A DNA stretch of 64,000 nt from Sphingomonas sp. (lineage in GTDB: Bacteria; Pseudomonadota; Alphaproteobacteria; Sphingomonadales; Sphingomonadaceae): contig JAFKLY010000003.1 of the NCBI GenBank assembly GCA_017304655.1, forward strand, positions 558,001 to 622,000. The letters are read 5' to 3'. The translations under genes and the position numbers were made by a program. Below, in pieces: positions 8,351-16,375 of this stretch (positions within the stretch are counted from its first letter, which is position 1; every line of letters begins with the position of its first letter). The notes under the pieces were generated by a model. That model was not told where the DNA came from. It made no database searches and worked only from the letters and a program-made list of their open reading frames with translations.

Positions 8351-8739
8351 GTCATTTTCTCCATGAGTTGATCGACCAGCGCCTGAGAGGCGCGCAGTTG
8401 GCCGCCGACGTTCAGATACTGAACGCCGTGTTTCTTGAATGTCCGGCGCATCCACCTGCGTGGATCGGCACTCTGGACTTGGAGCTGATCAGCGATTTGC
8501 TCAGGCGTGAGCAGACGCTGCCGACCTGACCCGGGGGCCACTCGGCTCTCATCGAGATCACACGACGACAGGCGCGCAGCATCGACTTCATCGAAGCTAC
8601 GGCCCGAGCGATATGCACTCGGTTCAACAGATGACGGTTGATCCGCCATGCTGACCTGAGGTGCCGGCTCGGCTTGCGCCGACGGCACTGCCACGTCTGT
8701 ATGGCCAGCAGCCACAGACGTGGGATCTTTACTCGACAT
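8218..8739 (-). CDS. Excisionase-like DNA-binding protein
   Basis: 173 residues. Residues about 77-130 (LLTPEQIADQLQV, WMRRTFKKHGVQYLN, GGQLRASQALVDQL) look like the winged-helix/MerR-like fold of excisionases and phage Xis proteins; the N-terminal 70 residues are low-complexity and probably disordered. It sits between tRNA-Val and the integrase on the same strand, the usual xis position, and runs 133 nt into the integrase gene, so translation of the two is likely coupled. The start is uncertain because no strong ribosome binding site precedes 8739; an internal ATG (MADQPSSVEP) is an alternative. Confidence 0.65.
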   Translation of the reverse strand: MSSKDPTSVAAGHTDVAVPSAQAEPAPQVSMADQPSSVEPSAYRSGRSFDEVDAARLSSCDLDESRVAPGSGRQRLLTPEQIADQLQVQSADPRRWMRRTFKKHGVQYLNVGGQLRASQALVDQLMEKMTCSHSAPGASPGFTTSAARYRSTAKPSTSKNLVQEQVTRMLRPM

Positions 8740-9032
8740 AGGGAGAACCCAAGGGTCGGCGCAGCAGGTTCCCGACCTAGCACCAAACGACGGTCGGAAA
8801 CCTGCTCGCGCATCAGCTGGATCGAGCTCGTCTGGCCGGCCACCCTCTCCGAAGTTCGGTGGGCGCCAATCGAGATTCTAGGATCGCATGCGTTAAACGG
8901 CGAATCGAAAAATTCGCCCCCCAGTCCCAAAATGGGCGTGCCCAGAATTTGCCCAAATTTGTCGAATTTTGCCCCGATTTTTGGGCAGATCGCCCTGTCA
9001 GTGCGCGCTGGGCCCTTCTGCAAAGGGCGTAG
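8740..9032. other. Non-coding attachment region with iterated AATT(T)GCCC motifs
   Basis: This stretch between the excisionase-like gene and tRNA-Val has no convincing gene. It contains three direct copies of a short motif: AATTCGCCCC (8911-8920), AATTTGCCC (8946-8954) and AATTTTGCCCC (8965-8975), interleaved with inverted GGGC elements. Iterated short motifs next to an attachment site are what integrase and Xis arm-binding sites look like, so this is a candidate att arm; the assignment is an inference. Confidence 0.4.
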
Positions 9033-9068
9033 AAAAACCCCGGAAAGCCAATGCTTTCCGGGGTTTTT
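9033..9068 (-). terminator. Rho-independent terminator 3' of tRNA-Val
   Basis: A perfect 16-bp hairpin: AAAAACCCCGGAAAGC (9033-9048), loop CAAT, then its exact complement ending in five T (9053-9068). It follows the tRNA-Val CCA end by two bases on the minus strand and should also work for plus-strand transcription. Integration into a tRNA 3' end normally places element DNA right here, so the hairpin may belong to the element or to the original chromosome. Confidence 0.85.
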
Positions 9069-9070
9069 CA

Positions 9071-9145
9071 TGGTGGGCGTGGCAAGGATTGAACTTGCGA
9101 CCCCTGCGATGTCAACACAGTGCTCTACCACTGAGCTACACGCCC
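9071..9145 (-). tRNA. tRNA-Val (anticodon GAC)
   Basis: Read on the minus strand, the cloverleaf has acceptor GGGCGTG paired with CACGCCC, the D arm GCTC-GAGC, anticodon stem CTGTG/CGCAG around loop TTGACAT (anticodon GAC), T arm with TTCAATC, and an encoded CCA. The 3' end points to the integrase side, which makes this gene the probable attachment site of the element to its left. Confidence 0.95.
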
Positions 9146-9218
9146 ACGGGAGCGACGCCATTACGCAAGCCCATCGGCAGGCGCAAGCGCAAATCGCGCG
9201 CGTGCCGACGAAAGCTGC

Positions 9219-9596
9219 TCAGGGCAGGCCGCTGGCGCTTTCGCGATCGAAGATGCGGTCCACTTCCAGCACGAGATCGCGCAGGTGGAATGGCTTGGAC
9301 AGGACCTTGGCTTCCGGCGCCATGCGTCCCGCGCGCAGCGTGACGGCCGCAAAGCCGGTGATGAACATCACCCGCGTCGTTGGCGCAACCGCAGCGACAT
9401 GCTGGGCCAGTTCGATCCCGTCCATCTCCGGCATCACGATGTCGGTGAGCAGCAGATCGAAGCGCTCCGACGCGATCAGCGGCAAGGCTGCGGTACCACG
9501 ATCGACCGCGACGACATCATAGCCCGAACGCTCCAGCGCGCGGGCAAGATACTGCCGCATCGAATCATCGTCTTCCGCCAACAAAATCCGAATCAT
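9219..9596 (-). CDS. cpdR: CpdR-like single-domain response regulator
   Basis: 125 residues consisting of one receiver domain and no output domain: acidic pocket AEDDD at residues 8-12, phospho-acceptor Asp52 in LLTDIVMPEMDG, Thr/Ser switch region FITGFAA, and Lys in VLSKPFH. The sequence and length match CpdR, which in Caulobacter directs ClpXP to cell-cycle substrates when unphosphorylated. The start at 9596 (MIRILLAEDDD) is preferred to 9671 because the upstream residues are basic filler. The regulator gene is divergent from the amidohydrolase gene. Confidence 0.9.
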   Translation of the reverse strand: MIRILLAEDDDSMRQYLARALERSGYDVVAVDRGTAALPLIASERFDLLLTDIVMPEMDGIELAQHVAAVAPTTRVMFITGFAAVTLRAGRMAPEAKVLSKPFHLRDLVLEVDRIFDRESASGLP

Positions 9597-9753
9597 GCGC
9601 TGCCTAAACCCCCGCCGTTTTCCCTTGGTTGCGCGGCCAATGCGCCAGGGGCCGCATGGGCTTGGCGTCACAGCCGTTCTTATGCGACAAGCGATTAAGA
9701 TTTTCCATCAGGGGGACGTAAAATTGCCCCGGAAAGGCAATCGGGACAAGGTG

Positions 9754-10656
9754 ATGACAGGAGCAGGGGCGCCGCAGACCGAACCGACCCTAAGCCACCC
9801 CGCCTACCTGCAATATGGTGTAGCTGGCCTGCAAGGCCCGCTCGTCTTCGCCGTACCCCATGCCGGACGCGACTATTCACCGCAGCTTCTGGCCCGCGCC
9901 CGCGTGCCCCAGTCCGTTCTCGCCCGACTGGAGGATCGCCATGCCGACCAGCTCGTGCGTGGCTTGATCGCGCAGGGCCATCATGTCCTCGTGGCACGCC
10001 AGCCGCGCGCCCTGATCGACCTCAACCGCGACGAGCGCGAAGTCGATGTCCAGGCCATATCCGGCGCGCCGTGGACGTTCCGCGCGCAAACGAGTGCCAA
10101 GGTCCGGGGCGGTCTCGGCCTGGTGCCGGAGCGCCTGATCCAGACGGGCGCGCTATGGCACCGCCCCCTGCCCTATGAGGAGCTGCGACGGCGCATCGAG
10201 ACGGTGCACCGCCCCTACCATCAGAGCCTGGCTCAGGCCCTGGAAGCGACGCGCCGGCGCCATGGCGTCGCCCTGCTCGTCGACATTCATTCCATGCCGC
10301 CCTTGCGCACCTCCACCGGTCATGGCGAACCGCCGCCCCGCGTCGTCATCGGCGATCGCTTCGGCCGGAGTGCCACCGATCGGCTGACCGACCTTTGTGC
10401 CGACATGATCCGCCGCCAGCATGTACCGGTCGCCGTCAACTCGCCTTATTCGGGGAATCATATTCTGGAACGGCACGGCAGGCCCGAGCTTGGCATCCAC
10501 GCCATCCAGATCGAGATCGATCGCACGCTCTATCTCGAAAGCGACCTGATGACCCTGGGCGCGGGCCTGGTGGCGACGCAGCGGCTGCTGACAGACCTGG
10601 CCGCAGCGCTGACGCAGGAACTCGGCAGCGCGAGCTGGCCGCTCGCCGCCGAATAA
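9754..10656 (+). CDS. N-formylglutamate amidohydrolase family protein
   Basis: 300 residues. The protein has the family's metal and substrate motifs: FAVPHAGRDY near the N-terminus, DRHAD, ALIDLNRDEREVD, LVDIHSMPP and HAIQIEIDRTLYL. Members hydrolyse N-formyl-L-glutamate to formate and glutamate (last step of one histidine degradation route) or act on related N-acyl amino acids. No other hut genes are nearby, so the exact substrate is open. The start at ATG 9754 (MTGAGAPQTEP) is chosen because the open frame upstream of it lies in the promoter region shared with cpdR. Confidence 0.85.
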   Translation: MTGAGAPQTEPTLSHPAYLQYGVAGLQGPLVFAVPHAGRDYSPQLLARARVPQSVLARLEDRHADQLVRGLIAQGHHVLVARQPRALIDLNRDEREVDVQAISGAPWTFRAQTSAKVRGGLGLVPERLIQTGALWHRPLPYEELRRRIETVHRPYHQSLAQALEATRRRHGVALLVDIHSMPPLRTSTGHGEPPPRVVIGDRFGRSATDRLTDLCADMIRRQHVPVAVNSPYSGNHILERHGRPELGIHAIQIEIDRTLYLESDLMTLGAGLVATQRLLTDLAAALTQELGSASWPLAAE

Positions 10657-10687
10657 AAAACCACCCCGTGCGCATGGCACAGGGTGG
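10655..10687 (-). terminator. Hairpin with A/T run, probable leftward terminator
   Basis: A stem CCACCC (10661-10666) pairs with GGGTGG (10682-10687), extended by GTGC/GCAC around loop GCATG. A run of six A at 10655-10660 becomes a T run on the minus strand, so it would end leftward transcripts coming from the SapC region. On the plus strand it immediately follows the amidohydrolase stop. Confidence 0.6.
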
Positions 10688-10759
10688 CCCAGGTTCAGGG
10701 AGGAGACGTCCCGAAAGGGCGGGACGCCCACGCAAAGGCCCGAAAGGGGGAACAAGCCT

Positions 10760-10867
10760 CTACGTGAAGCCAAAGTAGGCTACACCCAGCGGGTTTTCAA
10801 GCATCACGAAGAAGAAACCGGACGAATAGTTGATTAAGTCCCGATAAACGACGAACGACTCGCGCAT
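10760..10867 (-). CDS. Possible 35-residue small protein downstream of sapC
   Basis: An ATG-started frame of 35 codons reads MRESFVVYRDLI then SSGFFFVMLENP and ends VAYFGFT. The composition is hydrophobic and aromatic with few Ala/Arg, unlike random frames in this GC-rich DNA, and its codons have varied third positions. No ribosome binding site is visible and the start lies in a CGACTCGCG/CGCGAGTCG hairpin (near 10859-10883), so it may be chance. No family recognised. Confidence 0.25.
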   Translation of the reverse strand: MRESFVVYRDLINYSSGFFFVMLENPLGVAYFGFT

Positions 10868-10921
10868 TTCGCGCGAGTCGCCCAATAGTCGCCTGGTCCG
10901 CCGTGGCGGAATTTATCGGTC

Positions 10922-10950
10922 TGCGGTGTCCGTCCGTGCCGGACACCGCA
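10922..10950. terminator. 11-bp perfect hairpin downstream of sapC
   Basis: TGCGGTGTCCG (10922-10932) pairs perfectly with CGGACACCGCA (10940-10950) around a 7-nt loop, five bases past the sapC stop codon. There is no T run after it on the minus strand, so it is a transcript 3'-end stabilizer or a weak terminator rather than a classic one. Confidence 0.5.
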
Positions 10951-10955
10951 TAAAA

Positions 10956-11735
10956 TCAGCTGATCTGATAGGCCGGTGCCGGCCCCAGGCCCAGCTTGCG
11001 CTGCTGGAAGAACACGTCCCGCATGCCTTGCAGCGAAAGCAGGTGCGCGTGCAGCAGCGGCAGCATGCCGTTCTGGTTGAGCTTGCGCAGCTGATCGCCG
11101 CGCAGCTCGCGCAGCTTCTCTTCATTGACCATCTGGAAGCCGCGATAGACGAACGGCTGCTCGACATCGCTGAGCGAAATGCTGAGTTCACCGTCCATCA
11201 GAAGACCGGCTTCAGCCAGTTCCTGCATGAAGTTGCCGGTGCGCATCGCCGCTTCCTCGAACTGCTGGCAGAACTGCAGCAGATCCTTGGTGAGCTGGGT
11301 GGCCTCGCCATTCTCAATGAGCGGACGCCCTTCCTCGAACTCGCCGATGTAGCTGCAAGTCGGATCGAAGCAGAGCGACAGGTCTTCGCTCTCCGGGTTC
11401 AGGCGCACCAGCATCCAGGGATAGCGGCGGACATAGGCCGGCACATAGCCGTCGTCGCGCAGCAGCTTGCCTTCGGCATCGACAAGCGTGTTCACGCCTT
11501 CATTAAGGCCCATCAGCGCCAGCGGCAGCGGATTGGGGCCGCTGGAGAACACGATCGGCAGGAAGCGCATGCACTGCGCGAATTCGTCAATGGTCAGCGG
11601 CACGGCATGGACGCCGACCAGATGCGGCGCCGCATCATAATCCAGCAGCTTGTAATTGGCGTGCTGCTCGACATTGAGCGGCACGAGATCATTATAAAGC
11701 AACGGCAAGGACGGGGCTTGCGGCGCGCTGGCCAT
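10956..11735 (-). CDS. SapC family protein
   Basis: 259 residues matching the SapC family, which in sphingomonads is often found in TonB-receptor and carbohydrate-uptake neighbourhoods. Landmarks: LYNDLVPLNVEQHANYKL at the N-terminus, FLPIVFSSG, YVPAYVRRYPWMLVR, LCFDPTCSYIGEFEEG, and the closing LLHAHLLSLQGMRDVFFQQ. No signal peptide or membrane segment is visible. The name comes from a peptide-transport gene of Salmonella, but this family's function is not established. Here it stands alone as a single gene followed by strong hairpins. Confidence 0.85.
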   Translation of the reverse strand: MASAPQAPSLPLLYNDLVPLNVEQHANYKLLDYDAAPHLVGVHAVPLTIDEFAQCMRFLPIVFSSGPNPLPLALMGLNEGVNTLVDAEGKLLRDDGYVPAYVRRYPWMLVRLNPESEDLSLCFDPTCSYIGEFEEGRPLIENGEATQLTKDLLQFCQQFEEAAMRTGNFMQELAEAGLLMDGELSISLSDVEQPFVYRGFQMVNEEKLRELRGDQLRKLNQNGMLPLLHAHLLSLQGMRDVFFQQRKLGLGPAPAYQIS

Positions 11736-11814
11736 GGCATCGGTCTCCTGAAACGGGCTTGAAACAGCGCTTCACCCGATCGGGCGGGCTGGACGATGCC
11801 CGGCCATAGTGGCC

Positions 11815-13263
11815 TCAATTGTCCGAGGCAAGGGGCACCAGCTTGCCGGGGTTGAACAAGCCAAGCGGATCGAACGCCCGCTTGATGGCGCGCACGGCGT
11901 GAAGCTGCGCCGGTGGGGTGAGCCGGGCAAACTCGCCGATCTTCATCTGGCCGATGCCATGCTCGGCGGAAATCGAGCCCCCCATGGCCACGACCTGATC
12001 GTTGACGAAGCGGGTCGCCGCCTCGCCGGAGTGCGCCAGCCAGGCCTTGCCGGTCTCCGCCCCCTCCCCGCGCGGCGCGCGGACATGGAAATGGACATTG
12101 CCATCGCCCAGATGGCCGAAGGACGATGCCGTGGCGCCGGGAAAATGCGCTTGGCAAGCCGCCGCCGCCTCGATCATGAAGCGCGGCATCAGCGCAATCG
12201 GCACCGAAATGTCGAACTGCAGGGCCGGCCCTTGCGCCCGCTCGGCTTCCGACGCGCTCTCGCGCAGCTTCCAGAACGCTTCTGCCTGCGCCTCGCTGGT
12301 CGCGATCGCCGCATCCGGCGCGAGCCCTTTCTCGAAGGCGCTCGCCAGCGCGGCTTCCATCCGCTCCTGTGCGGTCGGCCCGCCGGCGGCGGCATCCAGA
12401 TCGATCTCGATCAGCGCGTTCCAGGGCGTCTTCGTCTCGATGGGCGCACGGGTGCCCGGAATGACGTCGAGGATGAAGCCCAGCGTGTCGGCAGCCAGCA
12501 CCTCGAATCCCTCGACGACCGGCCCGAGCTGCGCCTCCATGTGCCGCAGCAGTGCCAGCGCTTGTTCCGGGCTCTCCAGCCCAACCCAGGCGACGGCGCG
12601 ATCGGCGATGGCGGGGACGAGGCGCAGGCTGGCAGCGGTGATGATGCCCAGCGTTCCCTCCGCGCCGATCAGCAGCTGCTTGATGTCGTAACCGCGATTG
12701 TCCTTCTTCAGCGCCGCGATCCCATCATGGATCGAGCCATCCGGCAGCACCGCCTCGATGCCTTCGACCAGCGCGCGCATCGTCCCGTGGCGCAACACCT
12801 GTGTGCCGCCGGCATTGGTCGAGACGAGGCCGCCAACCGTCGCGGACCCTTTCGCACCCAGGCTGAGCGGAAAACGCCGGCCGACCGACTGCGCCGCGTC
12901 ATGCAGGGTCGAGAGAATGACGCCCGCCTCGCACACCGCGAGATTGGCATCGGGATCGAGCCGGCGAATCTGGTTCATCGCGCGCAGCGACAGGATGAGG
13001 GCGCTGCCGTCAGCCGGCGGAGTCGCGCCGCCGACCATCGAGCTATTCCCGCCCTGCGGCACGATCGGCACGCGATGCTCATTGGCGACGCGCACCATCG
13101 CGGCGACCTCCTGCGTCGTGCGGGGAGTCAGGATAGCGGTGGCATCACCATGAAACTTGCCGCGCCAATCCTCCAGCCAGGGCACGATCAGGTCGCGATC
13201 CTCGATCAGCCCTCTGGGGCCGGCAATGGCACGGAAAGCAGCGAGCGCGTCGGGCGTGATCAT
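11815..13263 (-). CDS. FAD-linked oxidase / D-2-hydroxyacid dehydrogenase (GlcD/D2HGDH family)
   Basis: 482 residues. The N-terminal FAD-binding type-4 domain shows VPIVPQGGNSSMVGGATP and SATVGGLVSTNAGG, and the C-terminal half has the FAD-linked oxidase motifs FGHLGDGNVHFHVRAP (metal and substrate histidines) and SAEHGIG followed by MKIGEF. The family oxidizes D-lactate, glycolate or D-2-hydroxyglutarate and passes electrons to the respiratory chain or an electron transfer protein; the exact substrate is not readable. The start at 13263 (MITPDALAAFR) excludes a Cys/Arg-rich upstream extension. Confidence 0.88.
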   Translation of the reverse strand: MITPDALAAFRAIAGPRGLIEDRDLIVPWLEDWRGKFHGDATAILTPRTTQEVAAMVRVANEHRVPIVPQGGNSSMVGGATPPADGSALILSLRAMNQIRRLDPDANLAVCEAGVILSTLHDAAQSVGRRFPLSLGAKGSATVGGLVSTNAGGTQVLRHGTMRALVEGIEAVLPDGSIHDGIAALKKDNRGYDIKQLLIGAEGTLGIITAASLRLVPAIADRAVAWVGLESPEQALALLRHMEAQLGPVVEGFEVLAADTLGFILDVIPGTRAPIETKTPWNALIEIDLDAAAGGPTAQERMEAALASAFEKGLAPDAAIATSEAQAEAFWKLRESASEAERAQGPALQFDISVPIALMPRFMIEAAAACQAHFPGATASSFGHLGDGNVHFHVRAPRGEGAETGKAWLAHSGEAATRFVNDQVVAMGGSISAEHGIGQMKIGEFARLTPPAQLHAVRAIKRAFDPLGLFNPGKLVPLASDN

Positions 13264-13367
13264 GGCAGCCTTATGCCCCCTGCCCCGCCCACATGCCAGC
13301 CCCGCGGGACGGCTACATTCGTTGCGACTGCCAATTAATCGCCTGTTCAAGCACCGCTCGCTAGGGC

Positions 13368-13949
13368 ATGTTCAGCCTTGGGGTTCGATCATTGCCGGTT
13401 TTCACCACCAGTTTCCTGCTGCCTTTGCTGCTGGCCTCCGCGCCGGATGCGGCGCGCCAGCGCACGGACAGCGCCTTGGCCGCAGACCCGGCTGCCGGCA
13501 CGCAATGGGCGCAACTCACGATCGAGCAGCGCGTGATCATCCGCATCCCCACGGCCCAGCCACGCCCTGCGCGATCGACCGTGATGCGCGATGCGCCTCC
13601 GCCTCCCCAAATCCGCTGGCGCGAAAGCAAAGGCCCCAAATGTCTGGCGCTCAGCAAGATTCGCAGTGCCAACATCACCATGGCGAGCGGCGTGACCATG
13701 GTCACCGGGCAGAACGAGCTGTTCCGCACGCATTTCGGCCGATCCTGCCGACCGGCGGACTTTTATGCGGGCTTTTACATAGAGCCGCACAAGGACGGAT
13801 CGATCTGCGCCGGGCGTGACACGCTCCACGCGCGCAACGGATCGGCCTGCGAGATCGAGAAGTTCTCGCGCCTGACCCCGGAGATCGACGACGATGACGC
13901 GTCCGACCGGCCGCAACGCCCCGAACGCCCGCCACGGCCGGACCGCTAG
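13368..13949 (+). CDS. Conserved hypothetical secreted protein
   Basis: 193 residues with a signal peptide (MFSLGVRSLPVFTTSFLLPLLLASAPDA). The middle contains four or more cysteines spread over KGPKCLALSKI, FGRSCRPADFY, GSICAGRDTL and SACEIEKF, suggesting disulfides in the periplasm. The C-terminus is Asp- then Pro/Arg-rich. I do not recognise the family. The segment VIIRIPT with FYAGFYI resembles a type seen in sphingomonad proteins next to DEAD-box helicase genes, but no function follows from that. Confidence 0.65.
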   Translation: MFSLGVRSLPVFTTSFLLPLLLASAPDAARQRTDSALAADPAAGTQWAQLTIEQRVIIRIPTAQPRPARSTVMRDAPPPPQIRWRESKGPKCLALSKIRSANITMASGVTMVTGQNELFRTHFGRSCRPADFYAGFYIEPHKDGSICAGRDTLHARNGSACEIEKFSRLTPEIDDDDASDRPQRPERPPRPDR

Positions 13950-14128
13950 GGCCGATCCAAGCCAACGAACAGCGTCCCCGCACCTGCCAGCTTTCGCACT
14001 AAAGGCGCGGCGATTTTCCCGGAAATCCTTGACAGGGCGCCTCGTCTTCCTCATGGCGCGATCGGTTGTCCGCGTGCTGTCTTGCCGCGAGCGCAGCCTG
14101 GCGCTCTCCATAACATACGGACCACTGA

Positions 14129-15586
14129 ATGCCTTTTGCCGATCTCGGCCTATCAGAAGAATTGCTCAAAGCCGTCACGGAAGCCGGCTACAGCGAGCCC
14201 ACGCCCATCCAGGCTCAGGCGATCCCGTCCGTGCTGATGATGCGCGACATCATCGGCATTGCCCAGACAGGCACCGGCAAGACGGCCAGCTTCGTGCTGC
14301 CGATGATCGACATTCTGGCCCATGGCCGCGCCCGCGCGCTGATGCCGCGCAGCCTCATTCTGGAACCGACGCGCGAACTCGCCGCGCAGGTCGCCGAAAA
14401 TTTCGAGAAATACGGCAAATATCACAAGCTCAACATGGCGCTGTTGATTGGTGGCGTGCAGATGGGCGATCAACTCAAGGCGCTCGAAAAGGGCGTCGAC
14501 GTACTCATCGCCACGCCGGGCCGACTCATGGACCTCTTCGAGCGCGGCAAGATCCTGCTCAACGGCTGCTCGCTGCTGGTGATCGACGAAGCCGACCGCA
14601 TGCTCGACATGGGCTTCATCCCGGACATCGAGCATATCTGCACCAAGCTGCCCGCCAACCGGCAGACGCTGCTCTTCTCGGCCACCATGCCGCCGCCGAT
14701 CAAGAAGCTGGCGGACAAGTTCCTCTCGAACCCCAAGTCGATCGAGGTCGCCCGGCCCGCCACGGCGTCCGCCAACATCGCGCAGATGCTGGTGCCGGTG
14801 GAGGAGCGCAAGAAGCGCGAAGTGCTCCGTGCCCTGCTGAAGAGCGAAGGCGTCGAGAGCGGCATCATCTTCTGCAATCGCAAGACGATGGTGCGCGAAC
14901 TGAACCAGAGCCTGAAGCGCCATGGCTTTGCCAGCGGCGAAATCCACGGCGACATCGACCAGTCGGCGCGCGTTGCCGAGCTGGATCGCTTCAAGAGCGG
15001 CGAAATCAACCTGCTCGTCGCGTCCGACGTTGCGGCGCGCGGCCTCGACATCAAGGGCGTGAGCCACGTCTTCAATTTCGATGCGCCCTGGCATCCGGAC
15101 GATTATGTCCACCGGATCGGCCGCACCGGCCGCGCCGGGGCGACGGGCAAGGCCTTCACTTTCGTCACCAAGAGTGATGCCGAAGCGATTGAAAACATCG
15201 AGAAGCTGATCGGCACGAAGATCGAGCGGCTCGACACCGGCATCGACATCGGCGCGGAGGGCGGCGATGACCGCTCTTCCTCGCGAGGCCGCAACGACAA
15301 GCGCGGCAAGAAGCCGGCCAAGTCCGGTCAGGACAACCGCCCGAGCCGCAGCGAAAAGGCGGACAGCCCGGCGCGCGCAGACGAAGCCGCCGAAGCGCCC
15401 CCGCGCGAGCGGCCCGCACGGGAGCCGCGCGCAGATCGCAGGCCGGAGCCGGCCCCGGAGCGCGCCAGGGACGATCGCGGGCGGGACAAGCCTGCCCGCC
15501 AGCCGGACCGCGACCGCGACGAAGGCCCTGACGATGGCTGGAATGGCCCGATGCCGGGCTTCCTTTCGGTCGGCTTCAACGGCTAA
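14129..15586 (+). CDS. DEAD-box RNA helicase, RhlE-like
   Basis: 485 residues. All core motifs are present: Q motif (PTPIQAQAIPSVL), motif I AQTGTGKT, Ia PTRELAAQV, Ib TPGRLMDL, II DEAD (VIDEADRML), III SAT, V ASDVAARGLDI and VI HRIGRTGRAG. The last 110 residues are a long Arg/Asp/Pro-rich disordered tail (RRPEPAPERARDDRGRDKPA), typical of RhlE-type helicases that work in ribosome assembly and RNA turnover at low temperature. It is a single gene followed by the two tRNA genes. Confidence 0.93.
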   Translation: MPFADLGLSEELLKAVTEAGYSEPTPIQAQAIPSVLMMRDIIGIAQTGTGKTASFVLPMIDILAHGRARALMPRSLILEPTRELAAQVAENFEKYGKYHKLNMALLIGGVQMGDQLKALEKGVDVLIATPGRLMDLFERGKILLNGCSLLVIDEADRMLDMGFIPDIEHICTKLPANRQTLLFSATMPPPIKKLADKFLSNPKSIEVARPATASANIAQMLVPVEERKKREVLRALLKSEGVESGIIFCNRKTMVRELNQSLKRHGFASGEIHGDIDQSARVAELDRFKSGEINLLVASDVAARGLDIKGVSHVFNFDAPWHPDDYVHRIGRTGRAGATGKAFTFVTKSDAEAIENIEKLIGTKIERLDTGIDIGAEGGDDRSSSRGRNDKRGKKPAKSGQDNRPSRSEKADSPARADEAAEAPPRERPAREPRADRRPEPAPERARDDRGRDKPARQPDRDRDEGPDDGWNGPMPGFLSVGFNG

Positions 15587-15671
15587 TCCGGCCGCGCGCC
15601 ACACTCCCGCGCAACCACACCGAAAACCCATTGCAATGCATCCGGCGCTTGCCTATAGGCGGCGCTCCCTG

Positions 15672-15747
<76 letters not shown>

Positions 15748-15873
15748 GGGACTTATTCCGGATCGGCAATCCCTTCTGCGCTGCCAGGCGCACTTAGGGC
15801 TTGCCTCGGCGTTTGGGGCACGGCATAGGCGCCGCACCCACCCGCCGGTTCTCCCAAGAGACCCGGCATATGT

Positions 15874-15948
15874 GGCCCCTTCGTCTAGCGGTCAGGACGC
15901 GGCCCTTTCACGGCTGAAACACGGGTTCGATTCCCGTAGGGGTCACCA
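15874..15948 (+). tRNA. tRNA-Glu (anticodon TTC)
   Basis: A complete cloverleaf: acceptor GGCCCCT with AGGGGTC, anticodon loop CTTTCAC (anticodon TTC) in stem CGGCC/GGCTG, T arm ACGGG-TTCGATT-CCCGT, and an encoded CCA. Confidence 0.95.
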
Positions 15949-16056
15949 TCCTTCGAGCGACCGGACGGCACCGCCCGCTACCCGGCTCTTCCTCCCCGCC
16001 ATCAACATTGTTCACGCGGCTGCGGGAAACCCGCACCACATGCAGACGTGCGCCCC

Positions 16057-16290
16057 TCAACGATCCGAACGGATGATCGGATGCGTCTGGCGGATATCGT
16101 CAAGCAATTGCTCGATCGCGCGAATCTGTGCCGGGTTGCCGGACGGATTGAGCGTCCAGTTGCAATGGGGGTGCGTCTGCTCGCTGTAGAGACGGACCTG
16201 ACCGACGAGCCGGCGCCAGAGCTGCCGCGAGCCGCCATGATCGCGCACGAGCCGGGCAATGAGCAGATCGGTCAATTGAGATTGGGTCAT
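16057..16290 (-). CDS. Conserved small hypothetical protein
   Basis: 77 residues: MTQSQLTDLLIARLVRDHGG, then RQLWRRLVGQVRLYSEQTHPHCNW and a helical end (IRAIEQLLDDIRQTHPII). The protein is predicted all-helical, cytoplasmic, with balanced composition and codon use like the neighbours, so it is probably a real gene. Family and function are not recognised. Confidence 0.6.
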   Translation of the reverse strand: MTQSQLTDLLIARLVRDHGGSRQLWRRLVGQVRLYSEQTHPHCNWTLNPSGNPAQIRAIEQLLDDIRQTHPIIRSDR

Positions 16291-16375
16291 CGCCCGGCCC
16301 GATAGCAGCCTTTTATGCGATGGGGGAGACTGAGCGGCGCACCCATATGCGCGCCGCCCGTCGTGCCATCATGCC

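Noticed and set aside
8638..9522. Plus-strand frame across tRNA-Val and the att region
   Set aside because: It contains the tRNA sequence and the terminator, and no protein motif.
10760..10867. Confident call of a small protein gene
   Set aside because: No ribosome binding site and the start lies in a hairpin; listed only as a possibility.
11809..13338. 509-codon plus-strand frame over the FAD oxidase
   Set aside because: It is antisense to a gene with clear FAD and metal motifs and has a composition of Arg, Gln and His typical of shadow frames.
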